A DNA stretch of 64,000 nucleotides from Selaginella moellendorffii. Lineage: Eukaryota; Streptophyta; Lycopodiopsida; Selaginellales; Selaginellaceae. The position numbers were made by a program, and so were the translations under genes. The notes under the pieces were generated by a model, which ran no database searches, was not told the DNA's origin, and saw only the letters and a program-made list of their open reading frames with translations. Shown here in pieces: positions 35,157-45,221 of the stretch (the stretch's first letter is position 1; every line of letters begins with the position of its first letter). The DNA is taken from positions 322,169-386,168 of the forward strand of contig NW_003314393.1 of the NCBI RefSeq assembly GCF_000143415.4, written 5' to 3'.

Positions 35157-36148
35157 TGTAACATATGTAGTTTTCACTCTTTTCTTTATAGTGATTAACC
35201 ATAAGATAACCATGATGTGGAACTATATGCCATATGTCACATGCCACATGTCCAAAGATAACAAAGCAAAACCTGAGTTTTAAGGCCTTGGGCCACTAAA
35301 TGAATGAACAAAGCTAAACTCCTAAGCATGGAGCCAAAAAGCGAAGGTACTAGTGACTCCTGAGTGTACAACCCAAGGAACGAAGGGACAAGAGCATGGA
35401 ACACCTTAGAATAGTTCTAAAGCATCTAACATCCTAATGCCAAGACCAGCACACCAAACGGAGCTAAACAGAGTTTAGCATTATTTCAACATACTAATGG
35501 CCTAATGTGAGGATATAGGTGCTCCACTAGCTAACATGGCATGGAACTTGGGCTTAGACCCAAGCTAGACATAGAACAAGAACAAGCATACAAGCGAGAG
35601 CTAGACTGTGCCTCAGGTTAATTGGTCATGCCCAATTTACACACTACCCCTACTATACATTTTTAGAACCCCCATAGGCCGCCCTATGAGGAATGCACGC
35701 TTTGGGCTTTCACCCTTAGCCATCCTTAGTACCAAGAGTTAAAATCTGGGACTAACTCATAACTTACTAAATATGGAATAGCGCTAGATTGCAAACTAAC
35801 ACAAGGTGCATGATAGCGAAAGTGTTTAGCAAACACGGTAAGCTATCATTTAGCAATATTAAGGGACTAATCTCAACACGCAAAGGTTTTTGTCAAGCCA
35901 ATGTAAGACAGAACAAAAGAGAATTAAAAGCCAAGTTGAGTATGCTCAACAAGAAACATATAGGGGTTCCTACCTTATATCCATTTTGCTAAATACAAAT
36001 GCTAAGTAAAGTTTATTAACACTTGAACAAAAGGGATTGATAAAGGGTCTAGCAATACCAACCTCCTACTATCATGACAATAAGGAAAGAATATCTAAAA
36101 GGACTAGCTAACAGGTAACTTTTGATACATGCAATCATATTCGCAAAA
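35157..36148 (-). mobile_element. Degenerate family-A LTR, reverse orientation
   Basis: Ends TGTAACATATGTAG (left) and ATATTCGCAAAA (right) match the family-A termini with point changes. GTAAG before and GTAAA after could be a decayed 5-bp duplication of a solo LTR. Alternatively it is the 3' LTR of the element to its right, but no polypurine tract is visible at 36149. Confidence 0.7.
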
Positions 36149-38705
36149 AGTAAATGTAGCATGACCACTTTTTAATAATGTTCAAGACCTATACAAATAT
36201 GCATGAAGCTTCTCAAAACCCAAAACAGCTATGAAATACTCCTCTCTTATGGAGTAGTTCAAATCTATTTGTTATAATGTATGGCTAATGTATGCAATGT
36301 TGTGCTTTTTTGCTTCAAACATCCCCAAGACTGATATAAAAAGCATCTATACACAAAATAAAAAGTAGAGTGTAGTCAAGATATGCCAAAATTGGAAGAA
36401 TTATTAATAACACTTTAGGATCCAAAATACCCATTTGCAATCCTTAGAATAGATGAAAGATAATGTTGATGACTTCAACAATATTCACAATGGTGGAGTA
36501 TGATTAAAAAAATGATCCACAAATTGATTGAGATACTACTTACACTTTGTCTAGAAATGTTGTACATTATTCGTACACTTTGGAGTAGGAAACTTCAGAA
36601 TAACTATAAATTTATCAAGATCAACTTGCAAATCTTTACCAAAAATATAGTACTTAAGATAAATTGTATCCTTTGACTACTTCAACTTTAAACAAACTTC
36701 CCACTACCAATCCAACACTTTGTATCACAGACATACTCCTCCCATGTCCCCTTCAAGTGGACCAAGATATTATCAATGAAGTTAATAGTCACTTTCAACA
36801 TATCATAAAAAACTTTATCCATCATTTATTGGAAAATTGTTAGAGCATTATTCAAACCAAACACATCACTAAGAACTTGTATAAACAAAATGGTGTACTA
36901 AAAGTAATTTTGAGAACAGATTTATGATAATCTTGTTGTAACACGACATTAATAGCATAGCTAGATGCATCACAATGCACTTCGAAGGGTTTATCAAGAT
37001 CTGAGATTTTGAGAATAAGAACTGTAGTCAAGATCTCCTTCAACTATACAAAACCATGTTGACAAGCTGGTGTCCAATGAAACGGTATTTTACTCTTTGT
37101 TAACTCAGTCAACGGAAGAGCAATTCTTGCAAAATTGCAGACAAACTTGAGATAGTATCCTGCCAAACCAAGAAAGGAATGAATATCTGATATAGTGGTC
37201 AGAACATCCCAAGCCATCACCCTTCCACCTTCTTTGGATCCACCTGAATTACGCCACCACCAACTATATATTCAAGAAAGTTCATGCGTAATTGTCCAAA
37301 AGCACATTTATTTTCCTTAGCATATAATTTGTGTTCACGCAACTTTTGAAACACCAGCTCCAAGTGTTTCAAATGATCCTTCAACATTTCATTAAAGACT
37401 AAAATATTGTTGATATATAGAAAAACAAATGTGTCAAAATAATCTCAAAATATTATATCCATCATTGTGTTGAACGTTGTTGGAGCATTGTATAACCCAG
37501 ATGGCATGACAAGGAATTCATAAGATTTGTATCAAGTCTTAAAGGCTATCTTCTCCACATCTTGATCTACCACCCGTGTCTAATGATACCCAGACCGCAA
37601 ATCAAGTCGCGTGAAATACTTAGCCTTTAAGAGTTGCTCAAACAAGTCATCAATGCGAAACAAAGGATAACTGTTTGTTACTGTGATCTTGTTGAGTGCC
37701 CGATAGTTGATACACATCCTCATAGTTCCATCTTTTTTCATAACAAAAAGGATTGACGCTCTATAAGGTGACTTGCTTAGTCAGATATGACCTTTGTCAA
37801 AAAGCTCTGTGAGTTGTTTCTTGAGTTCAACCATCTCCTTGATGTTTAAATAATATGGATCTTTTGTAGGCAGTTTAGAACCCAGAATGACCTCAATTTG
37901 ATGATCAACCTCACGGCTAAGAGGTAGCCCTGGTGGCAAATCCTTTAAAAAGATATCCTAATTCTTCGCTAACAACTCCAATATTTTCTTTGGTACAGGA
38001 TCAACTCTATCACTAATTCAAATTGAGTCACCAACACCCTTAACTTCCATCACTTGAACCCAAAAGGTCCAATATCCCTTTTTAACTATTTTTTGAGCAA
38101 CTCTCGCAATTAAGAACTTAGCATCTCAATCCTTTGAGGAGTGCTTTTGCAACTGGAAGGACACATCGGGACATCCTTCTGACTTTAATGTGATATGACT
38201 TTGTCCAGCACCATAAATCCCTTTAATATATTTGTTGAAGAAATCCATACCAAACACCATCTAAAAATCTGGTATCTTCAACACTACCAAGCCCACTCTT
38301 TCTTTTCACTTGGATATTTTTATTGGAACATCATTCAAAAATTTTCTAGCTACTGGCCCACCTTTTGCAAATTGAAAGTGTATGGGCGATATTTGCTCCA
38401 CATTCAATCCTAAGAATTTAACCAAGTCTTTGGATATCACACTATGCGTAGCTCTCATGTCAATTATCACTAAAATTCGGTGTTTGCAGACAAAGCCTAC
38501 CAAATACATCAAAGGATCAGTGTTTGCATTGATAGTGAGAAAAGCTTCAAGAAAGTAACGAAAGTAACTCACCTCCTCTTCCTCATAGTTTGCATTGACC
38601 AACTCGTCAACCCCTTCAGCTTCACCACCACCGTCTTCCTTTATGATATTAACATGAGATCTTGTCTTATGCTTGTTGGGAAATTCCAAGGATCTATGTC
38701 CTAAC
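36149..38705 (-). pseudogene. Ty3/gypsy protease-RT-RNase H remnant (related to family A)
   Basis: On - from 38689: end of the gag zinc knuckle, an acidic linker, then an aspartic-protease-like segment (ILVIIDMRATHSVIS) in 38689-38306. RT follows at about 37800-37050 with many stops; recognisable pieces include the FCLYKF region and the RNase H start PFEVHCDASSYAINVVLQQD (37043-36852). Sequence from 36850 to 36149 is AT-rich and too decayed to assign. The 5' part of the same gag is at 40434-41400, beyond a solo LTR. Confidence 0.75.
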
Positions 38706-40433
38706 TGTAAGCGACTAAATTTTCCATTTTACTTTAGTCACTTAACCACACCTCCAACCTCTTGGAGGAGTCTCATTCACAACCTCCATAAGTCTAATTC
38801 AGGACTTGGGACTTGCTAGCCCCGAGAATGGCATCCATGCCACTCAACATTTGCACTTGGTCCAAGTGCTCCACGTGTCCGATCCCATGACCGACACTCA
38901 AAGGTACCACTGACATGGCAACTTGTTACGCTAAGGCCATGCCCCATCACCTTTGCCACATTGGTAGTCCAATACCACTTGCATCACAGTCTTGGCTCTC
39001 CAAGACTAGGCAAACCATCCGTGAGTGGTCATCTCAGATCCACTCCTTAGCATCCTTAGGATGCCCACCGACAAGGGGAATAGCCTTCCCCAATATCCCT
39101 CTGTCAGTCCCCACTAAGTCCCTTTCTGCCCTTGGCCGTGTTTGCCAACACTACCACTGGATCGAGGCTCACAGGCCCGACCACTAAGTCCCACGGTCCT
39201 CTGGGACTTCCTCACCACACGACTGCGTCCTTGGTCATTGCCCCAGAGGACTGCTCCTCTTCCTTTCCACAATCTGGGCCTTTGGGACAACATTTCGGAA
39301 CACCATGGCCTTATGCGAGCCACCTGGGTACTCTCCCTGCCTTCCGCCCTTGGGTGCTCTAGCCATGGGCTTAGAGCGAGGTTCCGTTGAGCCACGCCTG
39401 GTATCCAAGTAGGTAGTGCCACCCACACTTGGACTGGGAGCATCGGCCAGTCGATCTCCTGGGGGAACTAGAGCCGGCTCTTGAACACTTCACCAAGCTA
39501 CCCCGCTTGTCGGTCCGTGTTCACTCTAGTGGTGGACTTCCCAGTGGTCAGCTCATCACCCAACACTGGGTCTGGCCTTCCTGGGCCAAACTGGCTCCAC
39601 TGGGCTCCAACCCCACACTCTCCCTATACTTTTGGAACCCCCCCCCCCCGGGGGACGATCGCTTTGGGCTTTCACCCAACTGCCTGTATTAGTATTCGGA
39701 CTCGGACTCGGGCTCGAACTCGGACTCGGACTCGGTCTCGGTCCCAGTTTCAGACTCGGACTCGGTCTCGGTCTCGGCTTCGACCTTGGTCTCGGTCTCG
39801 GTCTCGGGTCCATCTCGGACTCCATCTCAGATCCATCTCGGACTCCATCTCGGGTCCATCTCGGGTCCATCTCGGACTCCATCTCGGACTCCATCTCGGG
39901 TCCATCTCGGGTCCATCTCAGACTCCATCTCGGACTCCATCTCGGGTCCATCTCGGACTCCATCTCGGGTCCATCTCGGACTCCAAATCGGGTCCATCTC
40001 GGACTCCATCTCGAGTCCATCTCGAACTCCATCTCGGACTCCATCTCAGGTCCATCTCGAGTCCACCTCGGACTCCACTTCGGACTCCAACTCGGACTCC
40101 GCTTCGGACTCCAACTCGGACTCCACCTCGGACTCCATCTCGGGTCCTTCTCGGACTCCAGTTCAGACTCCAACTCGGGTCCATCTCGAGTCCATCTCGG
40201 ACACTTTCACGTGTCATGTGTTGGTCCTTTTGGGTTCCTTTTTGGAGCCTCGCTTATTGCTCGCTTCGTGCTCATTCCTCGAGTACTTCGTTAGGAGTTC
40301 CACTCCCACTCTCGACCTTTCAAGTCGGAGCTTTTGGCCCAAACGTGTTACACTCGTTTGGCTTTCGCTTCGGCCACTACCACGTGGCACCCTTCCGGCT
40401 CCACTTTGGAGCCTAGGGATTTTGTGTCTCACA
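38706..40433 (+). mobile_element. Solo LTR of family C, 1,728 bp, duplication CTAAC
   Basis: CTAAC is present at 38701-38705 and 40434-40438. The termini are TGTAAGCGAC and GTGTCTCACA. It contains a C-run (39640-39649) and a 500-bp minisatellite. Removing it and one CTAAC joins the two halves of a CCHC zinc knuckle in the surrounding gag, which proves the insertion and its precise site. Apparent ORFs of 200-310 codons on both strands here come from the repeats. Confidence 0.92.
39690..40205. repeat. CTCGGACTCCAT / CTCGGGTCCAT minisatellite
   Basis: About 40 units of 11 or 12 bp (CTCGGACTCCAT and CTCGGGTCCAT), with a 6-bp CGGACT prelude, occupy the 3' half of the family-C LTR. The 11/12-bp mixture shifts frame repeatedly yet almost never makes a stop, which explains the long spurious frames on both strands. 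Confidence 0.92.
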
Positions 40434-41400
40434 CTAACTCTCCACAATGGAAGCAATGACCCACACTACATGTTCCACTAAAAGCAGGTTTTGCAAATTG
40501 CTACTACTTGTACCCACCAAGAGGAGGAACAGAGGGCTTAGAACAAGAAGAAGCTACCACCACCTTTGTTAACCATTGCTTGTGAGCCTCTAGGGCAGAA
40601 CCTTCTTTCCACCCTCTGTTTATTCCCCTTGTTTATCATCACCTTGTTTATTCCCAAAATTCTTATTCTTGTCTGAGGTACCAGCATACGTCTGTTGATA
40701 TTGTTCCATGAGCAAGTGACTAAAGGCAATTTATTGTGCTGCCTCCTTACACTCCAGGTATGTCTTTGGATTAAACTTCAAAGTCTCATTGCAAGAAAGT
40801 GAACTTAAACCCTCCAGGAAATAATATTGAGCATTTTTGTCACTTATATTGGCAATTTTAATGCACTTTTGAGCAAATGCATTAACGTAATGCCATAAGG
40901 TCCCCTCACTGCTTTAACCACTACAGCTTGGCGCAAAGTCTTAGACCAAAATCATCTGACAAGGATTCCTTATGGATAGGAGACCTCATCTCGGTCCAAC
41001 TTCTAGTTTGCCCTTTTTCAGCACACATCTGGTGCCACCAAGTTTTGGCATGATAAGTGAGAAAAGACTGCATGCACACAACTTTCATACGATCATCTAT
41101 GTTTGCCGCTATGAAATAATTTTCCATATCGTACACCTAGTCTTCTAAAACTTGATAGTCCTGCATGCCTCTGAAATTGAGTGGTTTTAGAAGCTTGACC
41201 TTTGAAACTTGTGCAACCGGGGGCAGTTGCAAAACTTCATGGTCTTCAAAACTTGAAAAGGAGTTTGGTTGCTTAGGTTTAGTTGGTTTAGCTACCTCAA
41301 CTTCTTTTTTCCTTTTTTTGTTCTCCTTCTTCAATTTGTGAATTTCCCTTTGCAAATTCTCAATCTCAACTTCCTAAGCCATACGCTGAAGTGCTGCAGC
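40434..41400 (-). pseudogene. Ty3 gag (family A-related), 5' part
   Basis: On -: a coiled, Lys/Glu-rich N-terminus (EIHKLKKENKKRKKEVEVAK), then the gag core LLKPLNFRGMQDYQVLED, stop, VYDMENYFIAANIDDRMKV and KTWWHQMCAEKG. It is broken by several stops. The first half of the zinc knuckle (CFHCGE) lies next to 40438; its second half is at 38704 beyond the solo LTR. Confidence 0.8.
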
Positions 41401-41698
41401 ATCTAGCTCTTCCCCTTTTGACTCAGCTTTAGTCTCTTTCGCAACATCTCCAATAGGAGTTCTCCTCTCGATTCACCCATCTAAATGTTTCAGCATCATC
41501 AGTATGGTTCCTTTTCACCATCCTGCGAGCTATATACATGCCTCTATCAGTAACTAAACATGCATACAACATTCTTACTGAATGGCGCAATCCAACTAAT
41601 CCTTCACAAGTCACTTCAGATCTACTAGAAAAGTCTCTACATATGCAACTTGAGTTAGAAAATCCAACAAAAGTTGAATAGGAATCGCTGAGACAGTT

Positions 41699-41712
41699 CC
41701 TCTGATACCAAA
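41699..41712 (-). promoter_or_regulatory. Primer-binding site (tRNA-iMet type)
   Basis: CCTCTGATACCAAA; its complement TTTGGTATCAGAGG matches the 3' end of initiator tRNA. It lies immediately inside the LTR that starts at 41713. The sequence 41401-41698 is the gag leader with no clear frame. Confidence 0.85.
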
Positions 41713-42330
41713 TGTAGTGCACTTGAATTTGGAGCTAAAATCCAAGCCTGTTGCACTACGAAATGCGGGTCTGGTACAATCCCACAAGCACCAGCTCCCT
41801 GTATCCAACACCTACATGCAAAATGGTGTCAGACGGTATCTAGCACAATTTTGGCATACTGGTGGCTTAACGCAAGGAAGAGGGTACCACTAACTAGAGC
41901 AGCATGGAGCTTGGGCTTAGACCCAAACCGAACACAGAATAAAGAACGACATAACCCAACGGAAGCCAAACTAATGTCTCAAGTGGTCGGACATGCATTC
42001 TAACCATTATCCCTACTATACATTTAGAACGCCCCATATCCCCCCCCCCCCCCCCCCCCCCCCCCCAAGCCTCCCCTAGTACCAATAATTAGTCTCTGGG
42101 ACAAGCTTAAAACTTACTAAATATGGAATGTCTCTATATTACAAATTTTGACACGGGATGAACACTATTGTGTTCAATACAATCTCTACATTCTGTAAAT
42201 GTGCCAAATAAGCAAATCTAGACGCTTTCCACAAATAGTATTTAGGACCAAAATGAGACTAGCACAAAGGGCATGATAGTGAAGGTGTTTGGTAGACATG
42301 GTAAGCTATTATGTAGCGATATTAAAGGTT
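41713..42330 (-). mobile_element. Family-A-related 5' LTR, truncated at its outer end
   Basis: Starts TGTAGTGCACTTG next to the PBS. The first 150 bp differ from the other family-A LTRs, but the rest (GGCATACTGGTGGCTTAACG, a C-run of over 20 at 42040-42066, the GATAGTGAAGGTGTTTGG segment) is shared. It is cut at 42330 by family-B gag sequence. Confidence 0.75.
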
Positions 42331-42782
42331 TCTTATCCACAACATGAGACTCCTCAAGCCAATTCCACCATCAAAGACCCGCATCACGCAAAACTATTGG
42401 AATAACCACTAAAGCCTCTACATCTAAAGTTCCCCTAGTAGCCAAGAACTTCTTCACATTGGCTAGCTAAACGAGACACTTGTCCACACCATTATTATTG
42501 GAAAAGGTTGGAATCTTGAGTTGATCTACTAAAGAAGGCTTACTTGGAGCGCTACCATGTCCAGCCTCAACTGCCTCAACACGCCCACACACATATGGTA
42601 TCCATCATGCTATGCATCTTGTCTTGCATCTCTTGCTGATTTAAATTAAGGGCTCATAGCTCATGAATCAGAATGGTCTAAATCTCTGCAGCTCTATCTG
42701 CACCATCGTTGACACCACCATTGACAATAGGATTCCAGCGTTCAGCTTGGTCGGCCATCGCAACCAACTCCTCTGATACCAA
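42331..42782 (-). pseudogene. Family-B Ty3 gag start and primer-binding site
   Basis: Parallel to 63220-63673. On - it encodes a gag N-terminus (LPTFSNNNGVDKCLV-like, broken), preceded by a PBS at about 42766-42780 (CCTCTGATACC) and the LTR beginning at 42783. Only the 5' 450 bp of the element is present. Confidence 0.75.
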
Positions 42783-42999
42783 TGTTATGATTCGGTGCAT
42801 AAAGACAGAGATTTAGCCACCCTAGACTATGCTACACCACCTCTTGAGGTTCCTCACCACCCAACCACCCCCGAGCTACCTCAAAAGCTCCACTACGCTG
42901 CCATTCCACCGTGAGCCCTAAGGTAGGATATGTCCCTTACCCTAACATGCCTTAATATCTCCCTTTGACTGACCACGTGGTCAAAGCTGGCACGTAACA
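42783..42999 (-). mobile_element. Family-B LTR, 217 bp, reverse
   Basis: TGTTATGATTCGG (left) to CACGTAACA (right), intact ends. It contains TTTGACTGACCACGTGGTCAAA near the outer end, a strong palindrome and a likely regulatory feature of the LTR. Confidence 0.85.
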
Positions 43000-43257
43000 A
43001 AGACTTATTACCATAGAGAAGCTTGGAATTAGCAATCTTGAAAGCCTGTGGGCATAAGTATCAAGCATACCAAGCTTTATGAGCCTTGAAGTTGCAACCT
43101 CTATTTATGTCAGCTTCTTGCCAACCTGATGCACTCTGCATTCATCACCAGCCATCTCAATCAGGATGGCGTAGTGACTCCACAAAGATGTGAGGACCAA
43201 TTTCCAAGCCTGCTGGATTTCTAGGTTTCTTCCAGGTTTGCAATTCAACAACCTTAG
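43000..43257. other. Unassigned stretch between LTR and T1 fragment
   Basis: On the - strand a short open region (CKPGRNLEIQQAWKLVLTSL and onward) is visible but carries a stop and matches nothing I recognise. It may be captured host sequence. Confidence 0.25.
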
Positions 43258-43525
43258 ATGTGCATGTCTAAAAGATGATTTGAGCTTGGAAATTCTAAAT
43301 CTGGAATTCAGCTATGGCTATAGTTAAATTGCACTACAACCTATAGAAAGAATGCGTATAATGTAAATCGGTATGGTGTCCTTAAAAAATGAAAAACCAC
43401 TTACTTGTGATAGGCTCCCATAATTGACCAGCCTAAAACTCATTCCATATAGTTAAAATGGATCTAGGAATTAGTTAAGTCCCCATCTCCATCCATATCC
43501 ATTCGCTATACAAAGTCCATACTAG
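43258..43525 (-). mobile_element. T1 transposase fragment (copy 3), intron included
   Basis: The reverse complement matches about 22240-22530 of T1: the end of exon 2, the intron 22386-22448 with its GTAAGTGG donor, and the start of exon 3. Because the intron is kept, the copy arose from DNA, not from mRNA. Coding is broken. 43526-43685 holds nothing recognisable. Confidence 0.8.
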
Positions 43526-43685
43526 AAGCAGTTTACAGTGGTGAGCAGGGGAATGGTTTACCTTTGACTCTTTTAAAGGTTGGTATAGGAAGAGCCTTCG
43601 GGAAGAAACTTGTGATTGACAAGCCTCTTATGTTTGTGGGGATGCATAGTTACTTTTTGGACAAAATGAAGATCGCTTGAAGTAT

Positions 43686-43920
43686 TATTAGGTGCCAGCT
43701 TTAACCACATGGTCAATGTCAGTCAAAAGGAGGCTCTTGGGTATAAGGGACTTAACCTACCCTGAGGCTTATAGTGGAGCAATGGCACAGTGGAGCTTTT
43801 GAGGTAACTCAAGGGTGGTTGGGTGGTGAGGAACCTCAAGAGGTGGCATAGCATAGTCTAGGGAAATTATATCTCTGTCTTTTTGTGCCAGATTATCAAA
43901 ATCTTCAATCTCTTCAATCC
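43686..43920 (+). mobile_element. Family-B LTR, forward, decayed ends
   Basis: Same sequence order as 12678-12910 (GGTGCCAGCTTTAACCACATGG to GTGCCAGATTATCAAA). With 42783-42999 it forms an inverted pair around the T1 fragment. Confidence 0.75.
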
Positions 43921-44034
43921 CTGAATATTGACCTAACCTCCTAGTGATTCATCCTTGAGGTAAAGAGGTTCAGGAGAACCTGTTATAACACTCATGTTCT
44001 TTTAGTTCTAGACTAGAAAAGAAAATCACTATAC

Positions 44035-44229
44035 CTAAAATTCTTCAATAACTTGGCTGAATTTAGAGTGCACTTCCACAATTGCATTATTGTCATCTAT
44101 ATGGAAGATTAGGGAGGTCATGACTAGCTCACTCTTTTCACTCCAGATGTATTCTAGCTCTTGAAGCAATGCTGATTTGCCACACTTCTTTGGGCTGGCC
44201 ATTAGCATAATACAGGAGGGTTCCCTCCC
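44035..44229 (-). pseudogene. ATPase-like exon fragment with Walker-A-like motif
   Basis: Between an acceptor-like CTAG/GGGAGG at 44230 and a stop at 44037-44035 the - strand encodes 64 codons: SCIMLMASPKKCGKSALLQE followed by a Glu/Lys-rich helix, then MTSLIFHIDDNNAIVEV. GxxxxGKS-like MASPKKCGKSALL resembles a P-loop with the first Gly changed to Ser or Ala. No flanking exons are recognisable nearby, so this is taken as a fragment of a P-loop ATPase gene. Confidence 0.4.
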
Positions 44230-44475
44230 CTAGAAATGCCATCATTGTCAACGTTTTGACTTCTATTTAACACATAAGAAGAATAACTTTGCTAAATAGT
44301 ATGGAAAAGAGGATAGTGATGGAGAAAATTGTTACGAAGAATTATGAGAAATGAAAAGTGTTGCTTTGCTGTTTCTCTCTATTTGTCCTCTTGCCTTTAG
44401 CATTTATAGATAGATTAAAGAAACACATAGTCTTCAGAATAAAGTTTATTTTCTTGTGGTTCCAACCATTCCATA

Positions 44476-44835
44476 TCAGGGTAGAAGATAACCTGAAGAG
44501 ACAATAAGCTGTGAATTTGAAACAAGAAGAAGAAATTGAAGTGCCTTACTTCCACACTGATACTGATGGGGAAGAGTTCGATGACATATTTTAGCAATGG
44601 TTAGAATTGAACTCAAGCTGATATACTTCGTGACATCTGAAGTAATTCTTGGGCACACACACTCAAGAGTGATCTTCCTCATAAAGCTACAACAGGCTGG
44701 AGAGGGATTTGTGCTTTTGCAATTGCTGAGAATTCCATTGATGTTGTTGTCACATGTTGTATCAGCTTCAGAGAAGTTAAAGAAGGAAGCACTTGCTACA
44801 AGCAGTAACACTACAAATGTTTTCATCACTGCCAT
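44476..44835 (-). CDS. Small secreted 8-cysteine protein, lipid-transfer/DIR1-like
   Basis: ATG at 44835; exon 1 to 44550, a 57-bp GT-AG intron (44549-44493), exon 2 44492-44476; 100 residues. The first about 25 residues are a signal peptide (MKTFVVLLLVASASFFNFSEA). The mature part has the eight-cysteine pattern C-C-CC-CxC-C-C (TTCDNNINGIL, SPACCSFM, LECVCPR, KICHRT, QYQCGS) of non-specific lipid-transfer and bifunctional-inhibitor proteins, which bind lipids in the cell wall space. A TATA-like CTATATAA lies at 44874-44867, only about 32 bp before the ATG. This fits a very short leader, or use of the second Met. The intron is a multiple of three without stops, so retention would give a 119-residue form with the same end. 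Confidence 0.75.
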   Translation of the reverse strand: MAVMKTFVVLLLVASASFFNFSEADTTCDNNINGILSNCKSTNPSPACCSFMRKITLECVCPRITSDVTKYISLSSILTIAKICHRTLPHQYQCGSKALQFLLLVSNSQLIVSSGYLLP

Positions 44836-44944
44836 TCATCAATGCCTTAGATGCTGTATATGGTTCTTATATAGTGGAGATCTGTTTGATGAACACTATG
44901 AATGAAAGTATCTGATCCCACAACCAACAAACAACAAGTTCTAA

Positions 44945-45045
44945 TATTGACTGGCAAACAGACCGTGGTGTCAAACACGGCATGGTTGCCAGTCAGCACG
45001 GCAGCATAGTCAGCACGGCATGCTTGCCAGTCAAGATTAAAACTT
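44945..45045. repeat. Inverted repeats upstream of the lipid-transfer-like gene
   Basis: GACTGGCAA (44949-44957) is matched by inverted TTGCCAGTC at about 44986-44994 and about 45025-45033; AGCACGGCA is repeated directly between them. They lie about 80-180 bp upstream of the gene's TATA-like box and could be regulatory or a small hairpin insertion. Confidence 0.55.
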
Positions 45046-45221
45046 GTAGTTGCATGACTTTGACCACAGACCATGACTCTCGTATGTGACTTTTGTTGAC
45101 TTTATTTGAAAAATATACTCTTTGAGCATGGCAGTTGATAAAACCACGTCTTTCTGGGGTGATGCCGCATTCAAGATTGAAATTCCGGTGATGTTCAAAT
45201 TTCTAGTTTCACAAGAAGAAA

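Noticed and set aside
35157-36148. Assignment as the 3' LTR of the Ty3 element to its right
   Set aside because: No polypurine tract at 36149; an imperfect GTAAG/GTAAA pair favours a solo LTR, so the link was left open and not asserted.
39481-40481. Reading frames of 200-310 codons on both strands with regular dipeptide-like repeats
   Set aside because: They follow the 11/12-bp minisatellite in several frames at once and lie within a solo LTR; no domain or start context.
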